Below, piece after piece: positions 22,333 to 33,780 of a stretch of 64,000 nucleotides of DNA (positions are counted from its first letter, which is position 1; each line of letters opens with the position of its first letter). The notes below the pieces were generated by a model. The model saw only the letters and a list, made by a program, of their open reading frames with translations, was not told where the DNA came from and did not search any database. The stretch covers positions 52,689,496 to 52,753,495 of the forward strand of contig JALIGW010000003.1 in NCBI GenBank assembly GCA_023053685.1. Direction: 5' to 3'. Made by a program: the position numbers and the translations under genes. This DNA comes from Diadophis punctatus similis (taxonomy: Eukaryota > Chordata > Lepidosauria > Squamata > Dipsadidae).

Positions 22333-22340
22333 GACTAGAG

Positions 22341-25190
22341 GAAAGCACATTATACCAGAGGGCTTGGTGAGCCATATGACTATTTATCCACTAATGACTT
22401 CTAGTTTCTTTATAATATCAGCCATCCATTGTTGAATGTCCTCTGTTATTTTGGTACAACAATGGTTGGATGATGCTGTAACTTGTTAGTAAGGGGCAAT
22501 GATGAAATAGAAGTATAAAAATGCGACATTCATTAGTTTCACTAGAAACAATGTCTTGCAAACTCTCAGATCCCAGAAAATTGATCAAATATTGAGAGTG
22601 ACGCAGATCATATTTCTTATTCAAAATCTAGTCTCCTGCCAGAAGGATCCCACCTGAGCAATAAGAAATATGTGAAAATACTTTATTTATGGCTTGGACA
22701 CAATGCCAAAAGGAAGCTGCTGGATAGTGTAGGTACTGCTATTACATTTCCAAGTAGTACTTAGGGAGAATTCTGCTGCAGAGTAATTGTCTCAAACATA
22801 TTCTACTTATAATTTCCAAACTAACAGATCCAGGGATTTCAGTGTGCAAATGGTAGAAGAGAAAAACTCTATAACATAGTCACAATCTATCTTTGTTTCT
22901 CACATTACAAAATCCAAGGCTGAATTCCAATCCAATGGATCAATCCAAGTATTGTTGAGCACATATCCCACTGAATCCCTTTGAATCCCATGTCCTGTTG
23001 ATTCTAATAGGATCTGAGAGTCACTGGCTTGAATTTAACTCAGCATTTACATGAACCCTTGGATGCCAACATGTCAAAATTTTAATATTATCTTTCTATG
23101 CAGCTTGCATGAAGCATAAATTTACACTCTTTCTACAGAAATAATTTATATTGGTGGGAATATCTATTCTATTAATTCCCTTGATCATAAAATACACCCA
23201 CAGAATATATTCCTTCATCTTTCATGGTCAATCAATTTGTAATTCAAATTTCAACCAAAAATGTAACTTGAAGTTTCTTCTTTTTCTTTCAGTTCTCTGA
23301 ATCTGAATAAATTACAGTAGGGAAGTATTATCTTTGATTTCAAGCACCTTTCAATAATATTGCTTTGCCTGTTTGCTTATAATTCTCAGGTAAACTTTAA
23401 TCGGGTAATGTGTATGAATGAAAATAGATATAGAAACTGGTTCAGCTTTATTTCCTCTATATTGGGGAATCCTACCTATTTACTTTCAAGAAAACCTGAA
23501 CAAGCATCTATGTACCAAATATATCTAAATTGAAATTATATCAAAAAAATAACATCATAATCCTCTACATGAAAACATCCAATATATTGGGGTAGGTACA
23601 GTATACAAAATGTTAAGCTAAATTCCCAATGTATAAGTGGCTACCATACTCTTTTATATACCTCCAAATTATTAGAATATAATAAAGGAAGTTAAATTTA
23701 ACATCTCCAAGATAAGCGTGACACCTGGCAACTACATGGACAGACATTTTTGTTATAAAAACTTTGCTTGTTTTTTCTGTTACACATATACAAATTGTCC
23801 AAAGGATAAGGAACCAATGGCAATGATGCTCATCTACTCAAGATTCATATGGCTTGGGAGCATTAGAGATGATAAATATTTGCAATAGGAGCCTGACAAA
23901 ATTAACATGATTAACATCTTTGCTTTAACTATTACTTCTGCAAAGAATGGCTTCCAGGGAAGATCATGTAAAAGAGATAGATGTTTTGTTAACCACCCTC
24001 TTATTATAGTAAAATAAGTAAAGCTTGAAAGAAACAGGAAAACAGCCTTCTTCAAATCCAATTGAGGGATTTGAAATCCTCACTAAACGCTTAATTAATT
24101 TTTTGATTAGCTTGAGAACCCATTAACCAGTCTGATTCTTCTAGCTTTATAAGAGATGGCAGCATGCTGCTTTAATTCAATTAATATTAAAAGATGTTCA
24201 TTTTCAAATCCTTAGGTTGGGTTTTTTTGGTGGTTTTTTTTTTTTGAGAAAAATCATTTAATTTCCTCTAAGAGGTTTAAAAAGGTAAAGTCTCCATCTA
24301 GTGAGGCATACCTCCTGGTGACTACAGGTTGATGTCCATGCAGTTTTCTTGGAAACATTGAAGAAACAGTGAAGGACCACCAAGTTATTTCAGTTGTAGG
24401 TTAGATTAGAATGGAAAAAGAGAGAATTGTAAAATGGAATAGAAAACCACTTTCTACTGTTTCTAAGAAACAGGAGTGTCCATAGAATATGATCAAAAAA
24501 GTTAAAATGGAGATTCCAAGGATAGAACCAAAGCTCTGCTTGGTGTTTTGTTTTGTTTTTTAATGTATATTGTGGCTACCATCTCAACTTTTTTTTTACT
24601 ATATGTTCTGGACAACTTTGTTAAGAACTTTGCTTGGTTGTGCCCATATAGTCACAAGAGTTCAATGCAGTTTGAGGATGTGTTTCCTTTATTAAGATAT
24701 TTTCTGCTCTATTTTTTCTAATACATTTCACCTTCTATTCTTCCAGTATTCTTTATTCTGTTTAGAAAGTATTTTTTCCTTACTCTCACATGTATTGTCC
24801 CGATAGATTCATGGAGGATAAAACTTCAATGTGTTCTCAAAAACAATGAAATCTGATCCCCAACAGCTTTTTCCATCCCTTTTCCCACCAATATTCAGTC
24901 TGCCCTACCAAGTAGATCAGATCAGGAAATAGACACCCCCCCCCCCATGAAAATTAATGCTATGCTTTATGGCGACCAGCTATACTTATGGAAATTTGGA
25001 CACTGTTATTTACTTCCCCTGTCTCTTATACCCCAATCAATTATCGAGGAGCCTGTCTGAGTCTCTTGAATACTGTTTAATTTCCAGGTCTTAAATAATG
25101 TTGCAGCTCTTTTTCCTTAGTTCTGGCCTATTTCTTTCAAGGTCATCTCTTCGACTATAAATCCTTTTTTTCCAATCATCATTATCATCA
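22341..25190. other. Unassigned noncoding DNA with one possible SINE remnant
   Basis: About 2.8 kb of AT-rich sequence, without ORFs of note. A weak minus-strand type-B SINE remnant may lie at 24283-24372 (TCCATGCAGTTTTCTTGG). A C-run is at 24936-24948 and an ATC run at 25180-25205. No other repeats or RNA genes recognised. Confidence 0.4.
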
Positions 25191-25225
25191 TCATCATCAC
25201 CATCATGGCTGTACACAATCAAAAT

Positions 25226-25392
25226 CAGTGGTGGGTTGTAAATGATTTTGCTACAGGTTTGCGCACGCATTCATGCACGCGCACAACTCTTCTGCGCATG
25301 CACAGAAATCTCCCGGGTGGGTGGGCGGAGCCTCCTGCCGCTGGCGCTACTGGTTCTAAGAACCAGTCCGAACCGAGAGCAACCCACCGCTG
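25226..25392. mobile_element. hAT-like MITE, GGTGGGTT family (short)
   Basis: CAGTGGTGGGTTGTAAAT at the left and GAGCAACCCACCGCTG at the right. A perfect 8-bp duplication, atcaaaat, lies at 25218-25225 and 25393-25400. The 167-bp interior has TCTGCGCATGCAC and GGGCGGAGCCTCC, the latter shared with the copy at 33522. Confidence 0.95.
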
Positions 25393-25492
25393 ATCAAAAT
25401 GCCTACTAAGGAATTTTAGAGAAGATTTTCAGTAAATCACTACTCCAAATAAGATTTGCCAGGTCATGTTTTAAATAAGAAACATTCGCAAG

Positions 25493-25627
25493 CACTGTTT
25501 CTCAACCTTGGCAACTTTAACTTGTGAAAACTTCAACTCCCAGAACTCCCCATCCAAGATGGCTGATTGGGGAATTCTGGAAGTTGAACTCGAGACATCT
25601 TAAAATTGCCAGGGTTGAAAAACACAG
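25493..25627. mobile_element. hAT-like MITE (TTCTCAACCTTGGCAAC family)
   Basis: A ~135-bp inverted-repeat element: TTTCTCAACCTTGGCAACTT at the left, complementary end at the right, and central CAACTCCCAGAA and GGGGAATTCTGG. It is related to 22227-22332 and 60426-60559, with a loop containing AAGATGGCTGA. Confidence 0.8.
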
Positions 25628-25824
25628 TTCTAAAGTATGAACTATGCCTTTATTGTTTTGACTAAAAGCTTCCTATTTCCTTAGAAGTAAAAAAACAATT
25701 TATAAAATATGGTAAGTCTTCTAAATGGTAATTTAGCATGATAAAATATGGTAATTAGTCTAAATGAAGTTTAGATTGTTGTGCTCAAGTGCCATCACAA
25801 ATAGTTAGCCCTAGTTGTTCATGC

Positions 25825-25889
25825 TGGCTGGGGAATTCTGGATGTGAAATCCACACATCTGGATGTTTGCTGTGGTTGAGAAACACTGG
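25825..25889. mobile_element. Partial copy of the same MITE family
   Basis: Only the right half is recognisable: GGCTGGGGAATTCTGG to GGTTGAGAAACACTGG. Confidence 0.6.
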
Positions 25890-26042
25890 GTCAGATCAAG
25901 CAACAAGGTGATGAGATAATCCAGTTACTTTCAAAATGGAACATTAGAAACAGGCTCAAGATTCCCAAATTAGAATTCTACAGACCACCAGATGAGACAA
26001 CAATGAAGAAAGTTAAAGGAAAGGAGAAACAGGACACAGTGG

Positions 26043-26119
26043 CGCCGCCCTGAGTCCTACAGGAGTGGGGCGGTATATAAAAACAAACAAACAAACAATA
26101 AATAAATAAATAAATAAAT
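26043..26119 (+). mobile_element. L2-type LINE tail
   Basis: GCCGCCCTGAGTCC and GGGCGGTATATAAAAAC, then CAAA and AAAT repeats (26080-26119). Only the last ~45 bp of the LINE plus its tail repeat are present. Confidence 0.8.
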
Positions 26120-26723
26120 TTGCACAATAAAACTCCAGGCTGTTAACTTTGTTTTGCTATTATTTTTCAGTTCCTGCCGAAATACTTTTAATTTTCCACC
26201 AAGTATTTGAATAGGAATCAGTTTTTATGGATGCAATTTAAGTGAGGGATGAGTAGTGCAGTCGGTTTTATTTATCTCCATCATGTGATATGCAGTAAAA
26301 TCATCCTTATAGAATTTTACTTGGCACCAAATATATTTGGGAATGCCATGTGCTAATTAAAGAGATATGATGTTGTAAAAAAATGTAGGAACAATGAACG
26401 ATTTCTATCTCACAATGAATCATTTTCTCTAACTTATGCCTCTCTTAGCTTCTTAATCTTCAAAGGATTACGATTGCTATTCTTCTGTTAAAATACCTGA
26501 TCTTTTGGCTACAGAGGATTGGCTTTATGTTGCTATTAATATACCATCTGGCCTTTTTTTGCTGCTCTTTTACACCAGAGCTGGGCTAAAGTTATTGTCT
26601 CAGGAAGTAAATTAATCCTAGCTCCTAAGACCAAAAGAAAGCTGTTTTTTATTAAAAGAGAGGCAAATTATATGAAGAATGAAACCATACCAAGGTTATT
26701 GGAAGGCATTCGTGTTGGGAAAA
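26120..26723. other. Unassigned noncoding DNA
   Basis: AT-rich; no gene or bounded repeat recognised. Confidence 0.35.
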
Positions 26724-26731
26724 AGTGAGCA

Positions 26732-26856
26732 TAGGGTGTCAAACTGGCAGCCGGATGCGTCACGTGCAGGCCACACCCACCCCAGCTCCGCGAAGGGAAA
26801 AAACATTGTGATGCATCATATGATGGCAACGTGACGCCATGAGTTTGACACCCGTG
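26732..26856. mobile_element. hAT-like MITE, GGTGTCAAACT family (inverted relative to 11018)
   Basis: TAGGGTGTCAAACTGGC at the left and GAGTTTGACACCCGTG at the right. The interior contains CCGGATGCGTCACGTG and GTGATGCATCATATGATG. The target duplication is not clean. Confidence 0.75.
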
Positions 26857-27077
26857 GTAGGACAACAAAACTAGCCGCATCACAAGAGTGAAATTGGCTA
26901 GGTCAGTTCCTCAAAAAATCCAGTTGATCTGGATTTTAAAGTTTGGATTTGTATATTTATGGGAATGGAGGCAAAATCGCTCATGGGGATGTAGAGGGAG
27001 GTCTAGCTGAGATATATATGCATTCAGAAATGCTCGGTCTGAAGTCAGGCTAAGGACCAGTCCTACTGAAATTTAGT

Positions 27078-28620
27078 ACAGCATATTTTTTGAAAAATCC
27101 TTCAGGACTAGCTCCTTACCCAAGCTATGGTCACTAGCCACAGTCATCCCTATCTTCAAAAAAGGAGATCCAAGTAACATTGAAAATTACAGACCATCTC
27201 TTTGGGTTGCGTCACCTATAAAGTCATGGAATCAATCATAAACCAATCCATTACACTCCACTTAGAAACTTATAATCTACTCTCCAACAAACAATTTGGT
27301 TTCAGGAAAAAATTATCCTGTAATCTGCAACTCTTACACTGCAAAAACATATGGACCACTCAACTTGATCAAGATAAAACAATAGACGCAATTTACATAG
27401 ACTTTTGTAAAGCCTTTGATTCAGTAGTACATGACAAACTACTTCTGAAACTAAAATCCTATGGCATCTCTGGACCCCTACATGATTGGATAACTGCGTT
27501 CCTGTCTAACAGACAACAAGTGGTTAAAATAGGGAGTGCCCTATCAAATCCTGCTCCAGTCAACAGTGGTGTCCCTCAAGGCAGTGTTCTAGGACCAACA
27601 CTCTTCATACTCTACATAAACAATCTTTGTGATCATATTATAAGCAACTGCGTTCTCTTTGCCGACGATGTTAAACTATTTAACACCACCGACAATGCTA
27701 CTACCCTTCAAAAAGACCTTGACCATGTAGCAGAATGGTCAAACAACTGGCAACTTCAAATCTCAACCAACAAATGCTCCGTCCTACACATTGGCAAAAA
27801 GAATCAGAATAAAAAATACAAACTTGGAGGAAATGAACTTGTAGACGACCCTCACTCTGTCAGAGACCTTGGAGTACTCATATCCAACGACGTAAGTGCT
27901 AGAGCCCACTGTAACAACATTGCCAAAAAGGCTCTGAGAGTTGTTAATTTCATCTTGCGTAGCTTCTTCTCTGGCAATATTACAAAGCTAACCAGAGGAT
28001 ACAAAACATTTGTTAGACCAATTCGGGAATACAGTTCACCTGTCTGGAACCCGCACTGCATATCAGACATTAAAACAATCGAGAGAGTCCAGAAATATTT
28101 CACTAGAAGAGTCCTCCACTCCTCTACTCACAATAAAATACCTTATTCCACCAGATTTGAAATATTGGGATTACACAATTTACAACTACGCCGCCTCCTA
28201 TCTGATCTAAATGTAGTTCATAAAATCATATATCAAAAAGTCCTTCCTGTCAATGATTACTTCAGCTTCAACCGCAACAATACATGAGCACATAATAGAT
28301 TCAAACTTAATGTAAACCGCTCCAAACTCGACTGCAGAAAATACGACTTCAGCAACAGAGTGGTCAATGCCTGGAATGCACTACCTGACTCTGTGGTTTC
28401 TTCCCCAAACCCCCAAAACTTTAACCTTAGACTGTCTACAGTAGACCTCTCCCCATTTCTAAGAGGTCTGTAAGGGGCGTGCATAAGCGCACCACCGTGC
28501 CTACCGTCCCTGTCCTACTGTCCTATTGTCCTCTATTATCGGTACTTTTTACTTACGTTATATTTATACAAACAACTACTATCTTGTACGTGTTTGACAA
28601 ATAAATAAATGAAATAAATA
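27078..28620 (+). mobile_element. CR1-clade LINE (AAAT family), most complete copy
   Basis: The copy starts within the RT domain (about 27082, where LPKLWSLATVIPIFKKGD-like sequence is read). It continues through the whole remaining ORF2, a 3' UTR with GGGGCGTGCATAAGCGCACC, and ends in TTTGACAAATAAATAAATG with AAAT repeats at 28600-28632. Relative to sister copies it has a one-base frameshift near 27192 and a nonsense codon at 28285-28287. The endonuclease and N-terminal part are missing, so it is dead on arrival or truncated. Confidence 0.9.
27202..28287 (+). CDS. Non-LTR retrotransposon reverse transcriptase (partial, pseudogenised)
   Basis: A 361-codon open frame. RT motifs: YIDFCKAFDS at residues 65-74 with catalytic D67; NSGVPQGSVLGP at 121-132; LFADDVKLF at 152-160 with the DD pair at 155-156; and LGVLISNDV further on. 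All catalytic aspartates are present. The protein would copy its own RNA at a nicked target (target-primed reverse transcription). The Met at 27202 is internal: homology continues upstream in another frame, so this is not a genuine start. The stop at 28285 is TGA where the copies at 36316 and 38539 have CGA, consistent with CpG decay. The C-terminal part (NRVVNAWNALPDS) continues in frame beyond it. No host gene is implied. Confidence 0.9.
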   Translation: MGCVTYKVMESIINQSITLHLETYNLLSNKQFGFRKKLSCNLQLLHCKNIWTTQLDQDKTIDAIYIDFCKAFDSVVHDKLLLKLKSYGISGPLHDWITAFLSNRQQVVKIGSALSNPAPVNSGVPQGSVLGPTLFILYINNLCDHIISNCVLFADDVKLFNTTDNATTLQKDLDHVAEWSNNWQLQISTNKCSVLHIGKKNQNKKYKLGGNELVDDPHSVRDLGVLISNDVSARAHCNNIAKKALRVVNFILRSFFSGNITKLTRGYKTFVRPIREYSSPVWNPHCISDIKTIERVQKYFTRRVLHSSTHNKIPYSTRFEILGLHNLQLRRLLSDLNVVHKIIYQKVLPVNDYFSFNRNNT

Positions 28621-28632
28621 ATAAAATAAAAT

Positions 28633-29735
28633 AATTTTTTTAAAAAAGTTCTACTTGTCTTCAGAGCTTAACTGTTCAGTCCTGTATGTAAATCCGGAGC
28701 AGTCACCATGTCATTATAGTTATGGAGATAAAATAGGATGAAGGTACACTGAATAACTAGGCATATTGCTGTAAGCTTCTGGGAAGAGATTTTTTATTAC
28801 CTTCCTATCTTGTATATTTTATATCAAAATATCTGCAACAATGTCAGGGCTTTGTAAATGAAAGAAGCTCTGAAGTAATAATTTCATAGCCTTTCAACAT
28901 GTTCTTTCTGGGCTCTTCAGTGGGAACATTCCTAATATATTGCCTGAGGTTAAATCTGCCCCTGACAACGTTTGATACCTTCACTCTAAATACTTGCAAC
29001 AATTTCTCTACAAGCAGAGCCATAAAAGTAGATGTGATGTGTCTGGGATGCAATAATCCAGAATATTGTTTGTTACAGGTGTTACGTCTATCTCATATGC
29101 AGCTCTATTATTCCTCTCCTATTGTAGTTGTTTCCTGTATCACATTGCCACTCTAGGATTCATCTCTATTGTTCCTGTGATGCATTTCCTGTTCCTGTTG
29201 TATTACTCCCTCTCTAGTAAAATGGTTTCTGCACAGTGATGGCTTGTAGTGTGCTTTCTTACTCTACATGAAACACTGTTACATGGGTGACACCCCAAAT
29301 AGCAATGTCCAAAAAAGACTGCCCCTTTGGAAAAGCCATTTAAAGGGTGACATGAGAGTAAGGACTATATTCCCTAATAATGTTGTGAAAGATGTGTATC
29401 TGCTCTCTGTTTGGGCACAGGATCACCCAGGATCATTAGGGATAAGGGTTTAAGATGTACTTTGCCCTCGGTGGGAGTGCAGTGCAAGAAAGTGGTAAAA
29501 AAAGGGAAAGTATGAATGTCACTTCACTTTAAGATGGTAAGAATGACAGTTTTCTCTGACTATGCTGAGCTGTGGGATTCCATTCCATTCCATGACCTCA
29601 TCACTTCTCTTTCTCTCGCCTTCCTCCCATTTAGATACAGATGTAACCCTAACCCTTTTAAAACCTTTATTAACTTGTTAAAGTGTATGTTGCAATGAAT
29701 TAGCATGAGTCAACATCTACAACTGAGAAATGATA
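28633..29735. other. Unassigned noncoding DNA
   Basis: No gene supportable; open frames at 28899-29156 and 29516-29698 have no recognisable domain. Confidence 0.4.
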
Positions 29736-29741
29736 AATAGA

Positions 29742-30367
29742 TTCCTAATTTTTTTGCTACCACTGTGGGCGTGGCTTATTTTGTGGGTGTGGCTTACCAG
29801 CCATGTGATCAGGTGGGCGTGGGCCTCGGGAGCTTGGCAGTGGCTGGAGAAGCGGGGGGCATTGCCAACCCACAATGCAGCCCCCCGCAGCGGGAGCAGC
29901 ACGACCGCAGCAGCGGTTCTTCTAGGAGGCTCTGTCCGGCCTGAATGCTTCTCCCCATTAGATGATCCTAGGCTCCTGCCGCCCATTCCTCCTCCCCTCA
30001 GCAGCTCGAGAAGCCTCGAACATGCGAAAATGCCTGGGATCATCACCGCGCGTTCGTGGCTTCTCAGACTGCTGAAGGGAGGGGAACGGAGATAGCTCCT
30101 GCTGCCCGTTCTTTCAGCGTCTCACGCGCTCCCTCAGCCATCCTCCCCTGCTTGGACTCACTGTGGGGTAGGAAGGCAGCACATGCGCAGTACCGGAAGC
30201 TCGGCTTCTGGGCATGCACAGAATAAATTTTTTTTTAATTTTTGAATTTTTTTTTAAAAAATGGCGGTGCCCAGGCACCGGCAACCGACCGCACCAGTAC
30301 TGTGACGTCACCAGCGGGATGCTACCGGTGCTATAGAGTGGACCGCACTGGTAGGAACCCACCACTG
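29742..30367. mobile_element. Long hAT-like MITE, GGTGGGTT family (5' tip lost)
   Basis: The right end is complementary to CAGTGGTGGGTTCCTACC. The left end begins inside the terminal repeat (TTCCTAATTTTTTTGCTACC), so roughly the first ten bases are missing. It is the same element, inverted, as 62273-62910. Shared features include GTGGGCGTGGCTTATTTTG, AGGCTCTGTCCGGCCTGAAT, AAATGGCGGTGCCCAGG and GTGACGTCACCAGCGGG. It is GC-rich and contains ORFs of up to 121 codons, none with a domain. It should not be mistaken for a CpG-island promoter. Confidence 0.85.
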
Positions 30368-30439
30368 AATAGAATATATTTCTCCTAGCAACGTTCACAG
30401 CTCTCGCACCTTGGAGATAGCTTCTGTCTGTCAAAGAAT

Positions 30440-31300
30440 CCAGACTTGTCCCTTTATAATGCCAGATCCAAAATCTCTAAAAGATGACTTTACACATAGA
30501 CATCACTGGATTAATAATATTAAAATCAAATTGATTATATACTTAGCAAACAAAGATGGAGAAACTGTATTTAGTCAGCCAAAACAAGACCTAGTGCTGG
30601 CTATGGTTCACATTACACACTTCTTTCTGCAAAATTACAATTTAAATAGAACAAGGACATTCATTAGAACAAGAAGATATGCGATTGACAATATTATACA
30701 GATAGATTTAATGGTTTTATTGGTTTTAAAAAAGACCCTGAAGAACTGAGATGAAGCAAGCAAGCAAGCAAGCAAGCAAACTTAAAAGGAAAAAATGTTT
30801 AAAAAAATTAAATGCCTGTTTGCCAATATGTTGACACTACCTGAAGAAAGCAGAAAACAAAAAGCAGACACAAAAGAAAATCTCTCCAACTAAACAGCAA
30901 GTTCCAGAAAAGAAGAAGAAAGGAGACAAGGAGTTATATCTAAACAATTAACAATATAAAGAAATTGAGGATGACAAATAAGAAGGAGAAACATATGCTT
31001 TAAGTTGGATTCAGAAAAGGCAGAGGCATGGAAGATCCTATTAGTAATATTTATGGATTATAGAAAAGATCTCTATTTTTGCTTCACCGGTTACACAAAA
31101 GATCTTGACTGTGTAAATCATACATATTTTGATACTACATTGTCTAAGTTAGTATACCAAAGTTTCACTACTGAATTAATTATTAAAGAGATGGGGCAAC
31201 CTTCTGGAATTCTGCATTTCCTCTTAATTACAGAAGAAATAACCCGATTAGTAATTATCCAGCAGAAGGTTCAGAATAATGTACTGCATAGGTATCCATG
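30440..31300 (+). mobile_element. Bov-B (RTE) LINE remnant
   Basis: Diverged Bov-B sequence. The 5' part near 30555-30650 contains GATGGAGAAACTG, CAAAACAAGACCTAGTGCTG and TTCTGCAAAATTACAATTTAA. The 3' part near 31010-31200 reads as RT with YFCFTGYTKDLDCVNHTYFD and IIKEMGQPS, equivalent to the Bov-B segment around the first catalytic aspartate. Internal deletions and an AGCA run (30755-30779) interrupt it. Bov-B is the classic horizontally transferred LINE of squamates, but this copy is old and broken. Confidence 0.7.
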
Positions 31301-31526
31301 AAATAAAATTTACTAGAAGTCTACTTCTTAGTTTAATTTGTTCCAGAAGCCTAATTTCCACCCTTTCGAAGTCTTTTTCCACTTTATAATTTTGTTTACT
31401 TAAATATTCTTGTCTCAATGTGTAAGCTAAGATACATTTCTACATATTTACATGAGGAACACTAACTCTGAGGACTTTTAGGGTGTCTGTGGGAATTTTG
31501 TTCCAATCCAAAATTCTACAAGTAAA

Positions 31527-31806
31527 TTTATTTATTTGTTTATTTATTTGTTTGTTTGTTTATTTATTTTAGTGTTCTTATATGCCACCCTCAAGGCGGC
31601 ATGTAAAGAACAACTATAAAAACAGTATTAATAAATTAATAACAGTGTAAAGAAGAATTTAAAAACATACAAAAACCATACATACATGAGGGAGACCTAA
31701 GGTATTAGATGGTCTCAAATCACCCCACCTGCAGGAAGAGCCATGTCTTAATGGCTTTTCGGAAGGCCAGCAAGGTGGGGATAATTCGGATCTCTGGAGT
31801 AGTTGG
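31527..31806 (-). mobile_element. L2-type LINE 3' end
   Basis: The plus strand shows TTTA/TTTG repeats (31527-31570), then TTATATGCCACCCTCAAGGC, the complement of an L2 tail. Further on is TGCAGGAAGAGCCATGTCTT-type sequence that on the minus strand encodes the L2 KTWLFLQAG-like end. Upstream it ends near 31806. Confidence 0.75.
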
Positions 31807-33513
31807 TTAAAACCTACAATTTTAGCATTTGACCTAGCTGTGCAATTTGGCAAGATATGTAAATTAGGGAAACGTCTGTCTGGATTTTTTGCTTATGTTA
31901 AAGGTGTTTTGTGTTTAATTGTTGTTGTTAATATAGGTCCAGGCTAGTATGGTTTAGGAATAAATAAATATTTTTTTGTAAAAGAATTATCCTGTGGTAA
32001 GATGGATGGTCAATAAAATGAATGAATGAATGAATGAATGAATGAATGAATGAATGAATGAATGAATGAATGAGGTATTATAAAATGCTTAGCTAAAATA
32101 GCTATTGCTTTGATTAGTTAGTCCAACTTGTTATTTCTAATCAATTGGTTGACGTTTTGTTGCTTGGTGTATTTGTTTTCTTAGCTGATGTTTTTCTTAC
32201 ATATTTCTTACTACAGAAATGGAGATAAGTATCCAAAAAAACCTGGCTTAATTTTCCATAGGATAATGTAATTTTGGAAGTTCAACAGAAAATCAAAAAT
32301 GGCCTCACAGGACACCTGCCCCAGGCTTAAGTTTAACAGCCATGTTTGTAAGGTGTGTAATTTACTGACAAAATTTACAATTGATTAAATGACTGACTAA
32401 ATTTACAATTTACACTGACTTACTAAACCTGATTTCCCCAAATGAATATTGATATTGGTATGTCAAATCAAAATATAGCTCACACACATTTAAACCAGCA
32501 TGTTTATGTGGAAGCCAGTTTATTATTATCTGATGGGGTGGCAGCCGTAGCTTGCATCAGTGTGAATATTTGTGCCCTATAAGAAATTACATACTCTTAA
32601 ATCAGTTCACTAAAACTGTCTTCATCCACTTGCAAAGACTGTCCACAAATTTAGACAGGACCCTTTTCAGTCTAGCCAATATCAAGGACCAAATGTGGAT
32701 TTCCAAAGAATGTGTAGAACTTACCTAGTCATGATTTTTCCATTTCCCCAAGTGGGAAATGTTTCATCAGAGCACACTTCCTATTCTAACTTCCTGCTTT
32801 TCCCATCTAGTCCACTTGCTGAAATTATTTTGCTGACAGGCCTTTTCTTTTCCTATCCTTTTCATGTTCTTGCTCGTAATCACTGTTGGATTGCTTTTTA
32901 ATAGATGAAGAAAGGAATATGTTTCTTCTCCCATTCTGCTTGCTGGACAATGATCTGAGTCATAGTGGACCGGTCAAATAATCACTGGAACCATTTTCTT
33001 CTCAGTTCATCCATTTATATAACTTACAAAATGGGCTTTTAGATCACAGATCATCTAGCAAGTCCTGGGTTACTTTGATGATCTGTTCTATTTATTTAGC
33101 AGCACAGCCATAACAATATCTTTCCTTTATGAAATGGAAAGATCAAAAGAACAAACTATGTGTTGCATTCGCCATGATAAATAAGAACAAAACAATTTTG
33201 TACAGAAAAGCAATTGTCGACAATTCTCCTGAATTATTGGAATCTAGGAACAGCTGTCATTTGACATAACCACAGTATCATAAGGTCTGCAGAGACCTAA
33301 GTAAAATATGTTTTCTAATTCAGTATTTTACAATATTTCTTTTTACAAAGTTGCAGTTGTTACATGTAGATGAATGGTCAGTTTTATTGCACAGAACGTG
33401 CTACAAGTAGAGTGGCAGAGAGGTTACCTCAAATAGTAGAGAGGTAATGTCAAGTATCAAGGGAGATTCTGACCTGCTGCATACAGCTGCATACAGCTGT
33501 GTTACAGCAATAG
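31807..33513. other. Unassigned noncoding DNA with a (TGAA)n microsatellite
   Basis: A (TGAA)n run of about 13 units lies at 32020-32072. The remaining ~1.6 kb is AT-rich with no recognised element or gene. Confidence 0.45.
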
Positions 33514-33521
33514 AAGTAAAG

Positions 33522-33772
33522 CAGTGGTGAAATCTACTTACCTTCCCTACCAGTTAAAAAGTGCACGCGCTCCACTCGTGCTCATGCTTTTTCACCCTCT
33601 GCGCATGCGCAGAATGCTTTGCGCATGCGCAGAGAGTTAAAAAAAGAAAATGGCGACATCCGGGCAGGTGGGCGGAGCCTCACGCTGCCGCAACTACTGG
33701 TTCTCCGACCCACCGGCCGCCGCTGCTACCGGTACACCCGAACCGGACCGGACCGGTAGCATTTCACCCCTG
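33522..33772. mobile_element. hAT-like MITE, GGTGAAATC variant
   Basis: CAGTGGTGAAATCTACTTAC at the left and GTAGCATTTCACCCCTG at the right. The flanking duplication is unclear (aagtaaag / ggtaaagt). The interior carries two perfect TGCGCATGCGCA palindromes at 33600-33611 and 33620-33631. It also has AAAATGGCGACATCC and a run of ACCGGACCGGACCGGTAGC. Confidence 0.8.
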
Positions 33773-33780
33773 GGTAAAGT

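Noticed and set aside
27202..28287. Host gene encoding a reverse transcriptase-like protein
   Set aside because: It is an internal part of a dispersed LINE, with sister copies at 19210, 38539 and 48205 and no independent start, promoter or introns.
29643..29656. Interstitial telomere repeat
   Set aside because: Only two TAACCC units; expected by chance.
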